From: Stemphylium vesicarium
Taxonomy: Eukaryota > Ascomycota > Dothideomycetes > Pleosporales > Pleosporaceae
Length of the DNA stretch: 64,000 nucleotides
Assembly (NCBI GenBank): GCA_004380135.1
Contig: QXCR01000051.1
Span: 62,001 to 126,000 of the forward strand
Direction of reading: 5' to 3'
A program made the position numbers and the translations under genes. The notes below the pieces were generated by a model. The model did not search any database. It saw nothing but the letters and a program-made list of their open reading frames with translations, and was not told the origin of the DNA. This document shows, in pieces, positions 31,142 to 41,400 of this stretch; position 1 is the first letter of the stretch, and every line of letters begins with the position of its first letter.

Positions 31142-31593
31142 ATGTCCGAGCAAACCCGCCTGGCCACCCTTGAAGCCCTTGGGCGCGCAAACGAGCAGAA
31201 ACTCGAAGAACTAGGGCACACAAACTACTGGCTTCAAAGTAACTCCAACACAAAGACGCGCAAAGAACCCTTAAATTTCGAATCAGACATACGTAACAAT
31301 ACCTCGCACTTCTCACTCGACGACGTAGATCTAGAAGCCAGAAAAACTTTACCATCGCACGCCCCACTCCTAAAAGTCCATGTTCCCCAACACAGGCCCA
31401 GAACGCACCACCGACCTCAGCATGGCCGATGGCCAGAACACCTAGAAACACATATGATGTTGCAGCGCGCGGGGCTCCGCGTTTACAGCCAAGTTTCATC
31501 ATACCAAGATGCCTAGGCGAGACGTTGCCGGTGGAAGTGGATAGCTTGGATTTAGCGTTTGTACTGCAGCAAGCGCTACATAGGAAGGGCTAG
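31142..31593 (+). pseudogene. Possible frame-broken or mis-spliced hypothetical gene
   Basis: Two overlapping frames look protein-like. The first starts at ATG 31142 (MSEQTRLATLEALGRANEQK) and stops at 31514-31516. A second frame, open from about 31291 to the TAG at 31591-31593, contains TYDVAARGAPRLQPSFIIPR and LPVEVDSLDLAFVLQQALHR. I tried donors and acceptors between them and found no intron of normal size that joins the frames in phase. Either a frameshift has broken the gene or the first exon is wrong. No family recognised. An antisense frame here is a shadow. Confidence 0.3.
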
Positions 31594-31730
31594 AGGGAGA
31601 AGATTGGGAAGTTGGCGCAGGGAAAGGGAGAAGAGAATGAGACAGAGGATCAGCATCTGGGAGGAGGGGTTTAGAAGTAATGGTATTAGATCTTCTCGAG
31701 GATCCATCTTATCCTTCTGCTTTTCTTCTC

Positions 31731-33230
31731 TCATTTAATCGCATGTCTAACCACGCCATCAGCAACCCACATGCCCTCAAACTTCTCCCGCAGAACCCTG
31801 AGCTGAGAGAAGAAGACATCATCATCTATGTAAGCGCCCTTCAGCCATCGTTCACCCTTCGAAGCATCGAAAGCTTTTCTCGCATGAAGCACCCTCCTGT
31901 TATCAAAAATGACACACTCGCCTTCGTTCAATCTGTACTCGTACAAATTCTCTTGAGCGCTGAGCAACTTCTCATACGCATGCGAGGCGGCGATGAAGGA
32001 GCGGAGCGAAGGCGAGTTGCTGCTACCGATGCCCGTTTGGAATGGGGCTTGGAAGGGCGGAGACCAGTTTATGCGGCGGATACCAGCATTGGTGGACTCG
32101 CTGTCCTTTGAAGAAGGAAACTTCTCAATAACAGGGCGGGTGAGGTGGTAATGGAACGTAGGGTGGTGGTAGTGATATGTGACGGGGAAGGTACACAGCG
32201 TTCTGAAATGGCTTTCAGATTGCTCCCTGAGTTGGTGGGCCGCAGCGAAGGCGTCGGAGAAGAAAGACTCGCCACCTGGGGTGCGGGCGCGCAGCGAGTG
32301 GAGAAATTGGAGATGCGGTGGGTTGGAGAGGTAGAGAAGATCCATGTGCAGGCCGAGATAGTCGGGCGTGTAGGCTATGTTCTCGGCTTTGGGCTTGGAG
32401 CGGACGTCCCATGTGCGGCCGTAGAATGTGTCCTTAAGGGTGCCAACACGGGAGGCGAGAGACACGACTGACTCTTCGGACTCTGGTACATTCTTGACGA
32501 AGAGGAGACCGTACCTGTTCAGGTGGGTGAGAGCTTCGAAGAGGGTCTTGTCTTGAGTCATATACGCGTCGTAGTCGAGCCATTTGTTAGCCTTTACTAT
32601 CTCCTTGTTGTCCCAGAACACTCGGTCGTCATATCGCACACCGCCGCGTATGTCAACTTCTGTGTTGAATGCGCGGCGTAGCCAGTCGATAGAGTGCCGT
32701 GTGCGGTGCTCTGTTCCAAATCCCTTTACGTCGCTCTTCCACTCGACCTCGATTGAGTCTCCCTCTTGCTCATCGACCACAGCTTTGAAGCTGCCCTCGA
32801 TATCTTCCGGGATATCAGAGGTCTGGAAGCGCTTATTCTTGCTGTCAGGGTCCATGCATCGCGGGCATGGGCAACTGTCACGAAGGAATACCGCATCGAA
32901 GACCTTGAAATCTCCATCAATGTTCACCGACACGCTTTTTGCTGGAATGCCGTCTAGCTGCCCGATTTCTGATGCATCGCTCACGACATCTGACTGCTCT
33001 TCCCCATGTTTCAGCGCAACTTGCTGTTGTAGTTGTTCTTGGTGTCTGGTTGGCCTGAAGGGGCCATGGGTAGCGGGGCTCCAATTAGCACGCTCGGCGG
33101 GCTTCGGTGATCGCCAGAACGAATTGAAGAAGAAGCGCCGTCCTTGAACTGCGGCTGCTGTCCTGCAGGAATTGGTAACTTGTAATCGCAAATTCCGGGC
33201 AGGGAGCTTGTTGATGATGTTCGAAGCCAT
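31731..33230 (-). CDS. Gamma-butyrobetaine dioxygenase-type 2-oxoglutarate/Fe(II) oxygenase (499 aa)
   Basis: Last step of carnitine synthesis: hydroxylation of gamma-butyrobetaine with 2-oxoglutarate and O2. Single exon. The first ~45 residues (MASNIINKLPARNLRLQVTN, then AAAVQGRRFFFNSFWR) are basic and look like a mitochondrial presequence. The N-terminal zinc-binding domain has RDSCPCPRCMDPDSKNK. The catalytic domain has the iron-binding pair in LGLHMDLLYL (His-x-Asp) and the distal His in DNRRVLHARKAF, followed by the 2-oxoglutarate Arg region and LKGAYIDDDVFFSQLRVL. The related trimethyllysine dioxygenase has the same fold, so the substrate is less certain than the family. Divergent from the thiamine pyrophosphate carrier, 227 bp apart. 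Confidence 0.85.
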   Translation of the reverse strand: MASNIINKLPARNLRLQVTNSCRTAAAVQGRRFFFNSFWRSPKPAERANWSPATHGPFRPTRHQEQLQQQVALKHGEEQSDVVSDASEIGQLDGIPAKSVSVNIDGDFKVFDAVFLRDSCPCPRCMDPDSKNKRFQTSDIPEDIEGSFKAVVDEQEGDSIEVEWKSDVKGFGTEHRTRHSIDWLRRAFNTEVDIRGGVRYDDRVFWDNKEIVKANKWLDYDAYMTQDKTLFEALTHLNRYGLLFVKNVPESEESVVSLASRVGTLKDTFYGRTWDVRSKPKAENIAYTPDYLGLHMDLLYLSNPPHLQFLHSLRARTPGGESFFSDAFAAAHQLREQSESHFRTLCTFPVTYHYHHPTFHYHLTRPVIEKFPSSKDSESTNAGIRRINWSPPFQAPFQTGIGSSNSPSLRSFIAASHAYEKLLSAQENLYEYRLNEGECVIFDNRRVLHARKAFDASKGERWLKGAYIDDDVFFSQLRVLREKFEGMWVADGVVRHAIK

Positions 33231-33457
33231 GGTCGCTCTGTCGCAGCTGGGCAACACAGTGACGAAATTAGGCGGGGTCGTTCTCTTTTCAGTTGCGCGA
33301 AGCTTGGTGGGAAACAATCAATCCGTAGACCGAGGTCACTACACACCCTTTGCCCGGCGCCCTCTGCATTTGAATTAATCTACCTACCGAGGATCTGTTG
33401 GTGACACTTAGTAACGCGCTTGACTCGTAAAGGTGGGCCGACCGACGCGCTGGGCGC
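33231..33457. promoter_or_regulatory. Short bidirectional promoter between two mitochondrial-metabolism genes
   Basis: 227 bp separate the start codons of the dioxygenase (minus) and the mitochondrial carrier (plus). No clear TATA box on either side. Confidence 0.5.
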
Positions 33458-34540
33458 ATGTCTGAAGGTGTACCACAGTTGAAGCATGAGGTACTGTGCA
33501 TCTCGTTTCCCTTGACTGTTTACGGGGTGGTGGATGCGAGCTAATCTATTCCACAGGGCTCCCAAGGGCAGGTAGTGGTTGCAGGCGCAGTCGCAGGCCT
33601 GGTCTCGCGGTATGTCGCCCCTCGTTCCCCCTCCTCACATGGCTGACATGTGAACAGCTTCGTGATAGCTCCCCTCGACGTCATAAAGATCCGCCTGCAA
33701 CTCCAAATCCACTCGCTCTCCGACCCTCTCAGCGTTCGCCATGTCAGAGGCCCCGTCTACAAAGGAACATTGGGTACCCTCAAGCAGATTCTGCGCGAGG
33801 AGGGTATTACTGGCTTGTGGAAGGGCAACATACCGGCGGAGCTGATGTACTTGACGTACGGTAGTGCTCAATTCTCAGCCTACACGTACATGTCGCATCT
33901 GCTGGAGACTATCCCGCCGCCGTATACGCTGCCTGGGTCTGTCACCAACTTCATCAGCGGTGCTTCGGCTGGTGCTGCCGCGACCACGGTCACATACCCG
34001 CTTGATCTACTTCGCACGCGTTTTGCTGCCCAGGGTCCCGATCGCGTGTATACCTCCATAATAGCGTCTTTGAAACACATTGCACAGCATGAAGGGCCTA
34101 GGGGCTTCTTTCGTGGTCTTGGAGCTGGTGTTAGCCAGATTGTGCCGTACATGGGCCTCTTCTTTGCCAGCTATGAGAGTCTAAAGCCAATTACTGCCAC
34201 TTCTCCTGTACCACTGCCGCTTGGAAGCTCAGATGCCGTAGCCGGTGTCATCGCCAGCGTCCTCTCCAAAACCGCCGTTTACCCTCTCGACACGACGCGC
34301 AAGCGACTGCAGGTCCAAGGTCCGATGCGAGAGCGCTACGTGCATCGAAACATACCTACATATACCGGTGTAATTAGCACTATAGCGCATATTTGGAAAC
34401 ACGAAGGACGGCGCGGCATGTACCGGGGCCTGACGGTCAGTTTGTTGAAAGCAGCACCAGCGAGCGCCGTGACCATGTGGACATACGAAAGGGCTATGGG
34501 TGTCATGCTAGCTTTTGAGGAGAAGCACAAGAACGATTGA
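33458..34540 (+). CDS. TPC1: Mitochondrial thiamine pyrophosphate carrier (322 aa)
   Basis: Mitochondrial carrier family (SLC25) protein that exchanges thiamine pyrophosphate across the inner membrane. Exons 33458-33490, 33557-33609 and 33658-34540 join in phase. Three carrier signatures are present, [23 protein letters not shown] and [13 protein letters not shown]. Each is followed by the usual Gly-rich helix ([31 protein letters not shown] and [20 protein letters not shown]). The pattern [11 protein letters not shown] and [11 protein letters not shown] is typical of Tpc1. Six transmembrane helices and no cleavable presequence, as normal for carriers. The first exon encodes only 11 residues ([11 protein letters not shown]). 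Confidence 0.9.
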
Positions 34541-34957
34541 AAAGGAGCGAAGAGTTGTACAGGTCGTTGCGTTTTCTGTTGCCAAGATACCATATTCAAT
34601 TGATGTTGATGTTCATTATCATTGCTACAGCTCTAATGCATTGCCGTGAACGTAAAAGCTTCTTACGTAGGTATCGACCACAAAATCGTGTCCGAAAGCG
34701 AGGCCCGAAAGACCGAATCTTGGGTCTAGCGCGATAGCTGACTTGAGGTAGTCCTGAAAAGTTGTCAGTACATGAGGAATCGAAAGCATAACGCCCTGTC
34801 TTCCCCTTCCTCCTTATTGAGTCTGGCTGGCACCCATCAAAACCTGTGTCACATGATCTTGCAAGCCACTCCGCACCCAACCTGTGATTTCATCGTCCAT
34901 CTCCTTAACTCTAGGTTCGAGCGGTAACGTATGGTTGTATATGTACGTTCCAACGCT
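34541..34957. other. Convergent gap
   Basis: It lies between the carrier gene and the 2EXR-like fragment. A sequence GGTTCGAGC near 34914 resembles a tRNA B box, but there is no matching A box or cloverleaf. Confidence 0.5.
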
Positions 34958-35332
34958 CTACAAGTTGGGAAAGACCTCAGATAGAGATTGGAAGCCGAAG
35001 TTGCGTGTAGCCTTCACCATCCGATGAACGATTGTTAGCTCCCCAGTAATAAATACTTCTTCCATAGCTCCACGTCTTGTCGTACCGAGCTCGAGGCAGA
35101 AGAGTAAGAAGCCGTTATTCAGTACCTTAAAGTAGAACTCATTGAGCGAGAAGGGAAGCAGTCTAGCTTCAGAGTAGATAGCGCGGCAGGCGGCGAGGAG
35201 AGCGAGGACACTCTTGCGTCCACTTTTGGAGGTTGTGCTATCGGGCACTCTGAGACAACCGATAGAGATCCAGGGATCCCTATATAGTACATAGCTGTAG
35301 ACTTCGCTCCTGATCTCGCCAGGAAGGCGCAA
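34958..35332 (-). pseudogene. 2EXR/F-box-like fragment without a clear start
   Basis: The frame opens with LRLPGEIRSEVYSYVLYRD, the 2EXR/F-box-like signature, and continues with LALLAACRAIYSEARLLPF. It ends at a stop at 34958. There is no in-frame ATG before the signature. A possible first exon with ATG near 35457 (MTDTNDTTASRDA, donor GTGAGT) does not join in phase with the visible acceptors. It may be a truncated member of a large fungal family, or a gene with an exon I could not resolve. Confidence 0.45.
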
Positions 35333-35680
35333 CAGAGGCGACTCTTAGGCGTTTCTCGCAGTGCTATCGCGCTGTCAGTCGGTTACTTGCGGACAGCGTT
35401 TCGTTGTATACTCACATCGCATCGCGGCTTGCAGTGGTGTCGTTCGTATCCGTCATGGTGGCTGTATATGTGATATCACTACCTTGCTCTTGGGGCGCAG
35501 AGGGACAATGGTTTCAAGGTGCGCGAAGTCAAGTTGAAGAGCAGTTGACTTTGGGGTTGTCGAGGGAAGTGGGGACATATAAATGAGAGCGAAAGAGGGC
35601 CCGTGCGGGCGGCGTTGGTAGGTGGAAGCCTTTCACTTTCTTGTATGGATCCTCGAACCAAAGTCATAAAATGAGGTCAT

Positions 35681-36847
35681 TCACGCAGCAGCCTGCTGTT
35701 TCTTCTTCGAGTACAACACTGCTTTGTGACTCTTCTCTTCAAAACCAGCGGACTCCCCTCGATGACCCTCCATCCAGCAGGTCTGGCAATATAGGTCGCC
35801 GTCGCAGCCCAGACACTTGAGCGTTGCATCATCCTGACATATGATACACCATGTATCGACTTCGTCATCAATCTTCTTTTGTAGATTAGTCGAAACTGGT
35901 GGTTTGTTTCTGGGGGCGAATGAAGGAGCGGATGGAAGACCGAGGGAGTCGGTTTTGGGCTGTGACGGGGCAGCGAGAGCGGCCAGGCGTGCGGTGAAAT
36001 CGTCCTCCATAGCTTGTGTGCGAGTGAAGTCATCGTCTGGTAAGTCTTTTGGGGCGGAGGGTAGGGTGAAACCGTCGTCTGTAGCTTCTTCCTGTGTCTT
36101 CATCTTGTGGTCTCCCAAATCTGATTTGTCGTCTCCTGATGGAGGAGAGGGAGGGTCGTATTTCTTGCTAATCTCAAGCTCAGCCATCACTCTCGCAATG
36201 ACATCGTCGGCCTCATCATCCTCTGTTTTCTTCTTCCCGTCTTCATTCATGTCCTCATCTCCGTCTTCTGGGTCCTCTCGCTTTGCGCCAACTTCCCCGC
36301 TCCCAACGTTGATCTCAATGCTCTCCCAATCCGTAAGCCCCTCTGCGTTATTCTGACTGCCTTTTCCCTGTGACCGTTCTTGACCTTGTGTACGATCGTT
36401 CACCACTTCTGGCAATATCTTCCGCATGTCCTTCAAAAGCTTCCCGACGTCGTGTTGATCCTGCTTGGAGACATCCCACTCCTTTCTATCTCTAATAGCG
36501 CCATTTAGCTCAACTAGGAGCTCCTCAAGGCTCTTCTCATCCTCTTCGTTGAACTCAACGTTTGACCCGCCTATGCCCTGTGCTATGCCTTCTAGATGGC
36601 TTGATGCGCCCGGTGCCGCTATTGGTGCGCGCGCATTGCTCATAGACACTGCTCGCGATGGCTGTGGAGAACCCGAGGGCGACGCGGAACCTAGACGTGC
36701 AAATCGTGCTGCAAGATCGTCGGTGGGGTTGGGAGAGCTGGAAGGCGCTATCGACGCACTGTAGTCGTTGTCTAGGCTAACAGATGACTTCTTGAGTGCG
36801 TTGAGACGGGCGAGGAGGTCGTCGTCGGTTGAGTTGAGGTCGGGCAT
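35681..36847 (-). CDS. ANCHR-like zinc-finger protein with MIM1-type motifs (388 aa)
   Basis: Related to the abscission/NoCut checkpoint regulator (ANCHR/ZFYVE19), which delays cytokinetic abscission by binding VPS4 through MIT-interacting motifs. Single exon. The C-terminal zinc-binding module has [19 protein letters not shown] followed by [11 protein letters not shown] (B-box/FYVE-like). The N-terminus at residues 8-19 reads [12 protein letters not shown], a perfect MIM1 pattern (D-x-x-L-x-x-R-L-x-x-L-K). Similar segments occur at 42-52 ([11 protein letters not shown]) and 281-291 ([11 protein letters not shown]). The centre is acidic and disordered. The start MPDLNST is the first ATG before the first motif. 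The VPS4/ESCRT link is inference from the motifs. Confidence 0.78.
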   Translation of the reverse strand: MPDLNSTDDDLLARLNALKKSSVSLDNDYSASIAPSSSPNPTDDLAARFARLGSASPSGSPQPSRAVSMSNARAPIAAPGASSHLEGIAQGIGGSNVEFNEEDEKSLEELLVELNGAIRDRKEWDVSKQDQHDVGKLLKDMRKILPEVVNDRTQGQERSQGKGSQNNAEGLTDWESIEINVGSGEVGAKREDPEDGDEDMNEDGKKKTEDDEADDVIARVMAELEISKKYDPPSPPSGDDKSDLGDHKMKTQEEATDDGFTLPSAPKDLPDDDFTRTQAMEDDFTARLAALAAPSQPKTDSLGLPSAPSFAPRNKPPVSTNLQKKIDDEVDTWCIICQDDATLKCLGCDGDLYCQTCWMEGHRGESAGFEEKSHKAVLYSKKKQQAAA

Positions 36848-37411
36848 TGTTCGGTGATGACGAACTCGGCAATCAAGCAGAAGTGAGGTAGAGACTGTGG
36901 GTGTTCCGTGGCGTAGTAACAATCGCAAGGCGACTTATGACGAAGTGACGCATGAAGCTCGGAGCTAGGGGCTTCGGGAGTGTGCGGAGTTGCTGCGGCC
37001 ACCTTGGTTGGACATGGTGGGGGAGGGGCACGCTACATGGGTACCTTTGACAGCGAAATCTACAAGTATACTAAAGTACCAGCTATTCTGAAGAGCTATA
37101 AACTCCATTGGTGCTATGCTGAATGCATCCAGAAATGCTCAGAATAAGCTCATCGCGATAAAGGGAAGGTTGTGATCCGCGCCCCCATTCATAGTCGCTC
37201 CATGTCCTCACATGTCGATTGCGGACGGCCCCACTGGCGTCATACTCTAAGCTCATGCGATCCGAAGCTACCCTTATCATTGCGTACTCTTACAGCATCT
37301 TCCAGGCCATTGACTTAACAACAACATCGTCTCTTCTTCTCCCGATCATCCCCATCATCTCAAATCACTAACCTGCACCCTTCAACAAGAAAAACCACAA
37401 CGACCACAACA
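36848..37411. other. Divergent promoter region
   Basis: It lies between the ANCHR-like gene and the DsbA-like gene. No RNA gene or repeat seen. The CA-rich stretch just before 37412 is a typical fungal leader. Confidence 0.5.
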
Positions 37412-38106
37412 ATGGCTCTCGCACCCAAATTCGCCGGCCAAAAGCTAGCCTCCTCCTCTATCCAGCCCAAAGCCGTCCACACCCTCGAGCTTTGTACGTT
37501 TCCCAGCCATACCTCTACATTCCCCTCTCCTCAACACTAACAAATTGCTCCCCAGACCTCGACTACGTCTGCCCCTTCTCCGCAAAAATGTTCCACACAA
37601 TCTACACTACGCGGTTACGCAAAACCCTCCTAGAAACCTACGGCAACAACCTCGTAACAATCTTCCGGCAGCAGATACAGCCCTGGCACCCGTCCTCAAC
37701 CCTTGTCCACGAAGCGGCCTACGCCGTGCAAAAGCTCGACAACACCAAATTCTACGACTTCTCCAACGCGCTATTCGAGCAGCAGAAAGACTTCTTTGAC
37801 GTGAGTCTGGTTAACGAGACGAGAAATGCTACGTACCGGCGCCTGGCCAAGATCGCCGGAAGCGTGGGCGTGAATGAGGACAAGGTGTATGGGTTGTTGG
37901 AGATAAGCGATAAACCTGGTGAAGATGGGAGTTTGAATGCGGGGAATGGGGTGACGAACGATGTCAAGGTGCAGGTCAAGGCGAATCGCATGACGGGTGT
38001 GCATGTTACGCCGACGGTGGTGTTCGATGGCGTGGTGAGTAATGAGATTAGTAGTGGGTGGACTGTGGAACAGTGGGAGGAGTGGCTGGCTAAGAATGTC
38101 GTGTGA
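37412..38106 (+). CDS. Thioredoxin-fold, DsbA-like protein (210 aa)
   Basis: Exons 37412-37493 and 37556-38106 join in phase. The redox-type loop is YLDYVCPFSAKMFHT, a CPFS motif with the second Cys replaced by Ser. The C-terminal cis-Pro segment GVHVTPTVVFDGVVSNEISSG completes the thioredoxin fold, and the helical insert between them is of DsbA type. With one Cys it may act as a monothiol oxidoreductase or glutathione-dependent enzyme rather than a disulfide former. No signal peptide, so probably cytosolic. The specific substrate is unknown. Confidence 0.78.
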
Positions 38107-38458
38107 CTGCATGATGGGAAGGAGGATAAACTCGAATGCAAGATGTAGAATCTGTTTGGGATGGGGACTTGAAATACGCAAATGGATATAGATGAGTCGG
38201 GTTATCATCCGTAAACACCGGCCAACGCCAGATTATCGGGCCAAAAGAAAGAAAACGAAAACTGACAATGTGGTTCATGCTGTGCGAGCACGCCGTATGC
38301 TGCACACCACAACACTCCACCCCTCATGTACGTGATGCGGAGATCGTTAACCCAGACAAACTCGTACGCAATCAAGACATCCAAGCCCGGAACACCGACG
38401 ACCCAACGACAATACCGCCAAACCTCCTAACGCAATGCCAACGAGAACAGTGGACATT
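38107..38458. other. Convergent gap
   Basis: 3' flanks of the DsbA-like gene and Sin3. Nothing else recognised. Confidence 0.5.
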
Positions 38459-41400
38459 CTAGTGCGCGAAGCCATCCGCACCCTCCATATCCACATCCTC
38501 ATCGTCAGTCACTTTCCTAGGCTCTTCGATATCCTTCTTGAAAGCCGTCTTCTTGGCATCCACATCATCCCGGCTGAGATCCTTCATCCAGCTGTTGTTT
38601 CGGACGAGAATCTCCTGGACCCTCTCCCTGCGCTCGTCGTTGAGTTTCTTGTACTCGTCGCTGGGCTTGGGTACAGCGTCGCTAGCACCAGCGCGCACAG
38701 CATCTGGCTGGAGGAGGTATTGAACACCGCCAGTGCCAAAAGGCTCGCTGTTGATGAAGGTCATGACGTAGGCGGCGGGGCTGATGGAAACTGTGATCTT
38801 GTCGTCATGTTGAAGCTGCTCGAAACGCTCTTCCTCGGAAAGGTCTTCAGTCTTTGCAAGACGCTTCTTCAAGTATGGATAGTGCACGCGAGAGACATCG
38901 ACTTCCTCAGTAGGTTCCACGGCCATGTACGAGGCAACATATGCTCGCCAGCGCTTGATCCGATCGAGCGTGTTAAACTCGAATGTGGGATCGTCCTTCT
39001 TGAACAGACGAACATGTGCTTCCATCTTAGCGGGGTCCTGATGTAGCATTAGCATGTTGGCATCTTTAGAGGAACGATATTTACTTACGTAAGTGATACG
39101 GTACGTGTCAGCGTCTTTGGCAAACTTCTCGACAGCCTTTCGGTAACCAATTTCGGCCTTGTGCGTGGTTGTGTCATTGGAGCGGTCCTTCCTGAAAAGG
39201 TTGTAGATATCAAGGCTCTTATCCTTGCTATCATGGCTTACAATGGCAAGAGCGAATCGGACCAAGGAGCTGAGCAGCCTGTCGAAGGAGTACAGCTGCC
39301 AGCCGATTTGCAGGTAGTACCGTCGGAGAGTCTCCTCGATGAAGTTCATCTCAACGTCCCCACTGATCTGGTCCTGGAACATGTCGAGAAGTTGCTGGTA
39401 ATAGTTCGCTGTAGGAGAAGTGTCCTTGAAGAAGTCCTCGGGCTGCTTGTCGAGCATCTTGAGCTTTTGTGCCGCTTTGGGTTCCTTTGCGCGCATGATG
39501 ACCCTTTGCACGTCTTCTTCGCTCTCCTTCAGCTTCAAGAGCCTCTCATAGAGCATGACAAACATCCTGAAGAAGCAGTAGATTGATGCGTTGGCGTACA
39601 TGTTGTACTCTACGCGACGGTAGGGCTCTTCGTGTTCAAATTCCTTGTCGCCGAAAGCAGTGGGAGTAGTGGAATACTCCACCCAGGTGCTTGGTGGGGC
39701 GTCTCCGCGCGGGTTCGAGTTGGAGCTATCACCGGCGGCCTCGTCTTCCATGGAAGTGTCTGGAGTGCTATCTCGGCTGGCTGAGGCGACACTGTCGTCC
39801 TTGTCCTTCCGCGACTTACTGCGAGGATCAAGAACATCGCGGCGTAGGTCCCCCTTCTTGGGCTTCAGAGAGCGTTGAGAGACATCATCGTCTGGAGAGG
39901 GAGTGTCCTCGGCGGAGTCGTTGGGTGTCTCGCGGCCAGAAGTGTGTACTCTCTGTTCAAACTTGGCCGCATCTATGCCGAAAAAGAGGGGGACGAACTC
40001 CTTGATGAAAGGCACAACCTTGGCAAAGTCGGCACCGGTGTTGTTGTCGGCGAATGTGAGCATCAAGCGAGCGACGTCGAACAGTACTTCTTCATCCTTG
40101 AACGAAAAGGCAAACTGGTAGTCTGGTTGCGAAACCTCTTGGATCTGTTGGAGACGCTTCTGCTCCTCGTAGCGAACCTGGATTTCGTTTGTGAGCGACT
40201 TGGGTTGGAACTGGCGCTTGTCGGCCTGCTTGACTGTGATGCTCTGGTGGTCGAGTGACTTCCAGAAAATCTTCTGGGTCTGATCGCGCCAGACCTTTTC
40301 CCATTCTCGCTGCGCAGCCTTCCAGTCTTCCAGCTTGGTTTTCAGTCGATGGAGAAGAACCGGAACAACGCTCCACGGCATTTGGAAGAGCTCCTTGATG
40401 ACGTCTTTTCCCCTGTCGCGACCGTAGATCTTCATGATGACACGCTTGTAGATAGTTTCGCTCTGTCCTCCAAGTCCGGCAGGCAGTGTGAACCCACTCC
40501 TATCCTCAGGCTTCATAGTGAGCAGCTGGTTGGCGATAGGTTCGAGCTGCTGAATCGTGCGACTGCAGGCCTCAATGTTGAAGTCATAATCGTGACGTTC
40601 TTCTTCGATTCTATGGAGACCCTCTTCGAATGTATTCTTGCGATGAGCAACGAAACCAGAATCCTCGGAAGCCCACGTTGGATGAGAGGCCCATTCGTCG
40701 TTCAAGACAGATCGGCAAAGCTCGTCACGTCCACTGCACACACGTTCCCGCTCTCGCTTGGGAAGTAGACGATAGCTGGGGCCCAGGCTGCGGCAGTTGG
40801 ATAGCGAGACACGTGAGTTGACGGTCTTGGGGCGTGACTTCTGTTGTTCTTCGTCCTCGCCCATAAACTTCTTGAACCAAGCGAAGAGCTCCTGGTTGCC
40901 ACCAATGAAGGATTGCGCGCGGTAAAGCAGCAGTTGCTTGTCGATCAAATCTTGCGAATAAAGGTTGCAGAGCTTCAAGAATTCGTTCATGGTGTTCTTG
41001 TTTCCGATGAATTTCTTGACGCGATCGAAGAAGGCAAGCTCATCTTGACTGGGAGAAGTTGTCGTCGTTGGCGGCATCGGCTCAGGCAACGCAGGCGTCA
41101 AAGTGGGCGAGACTGGTGGACCATCGGGGATTGCCTGCTTTGCAGTATGTCCTGTCTTTGCGCGCTTGGACTGGTTAGCAAGCGAACCCTCTTTAGAAGG
41201 TGCGAGTCGCTTGGTGATGGGGAATAGTCTACGGCTGGGCCTGTTTGACTCATTCCGTACATCGGAAAGTGTTGGAAGAGAAATGCGCAAGGGAAGGGCG
41301 ACCTCACGACCACTAGGCAAGCAGAAGCTGTCGCCATTGCCGCCATGCGTGCCGACAATGCTCATGGCGGCAACGCGTGTGGTCCTGAGGGGCTGGAGTG

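Noticed and set aside
34906..34925. tRNA-like B box (GGTTCGAGC)
   Set aside because: No A box, acceptor stem or anticodon loop can be built around it.
38435..40768. Plus-strand open frames opposite Sin3
   Set aside because: Codon-bias shadows of the Sin3 exons; no domain resemblance.
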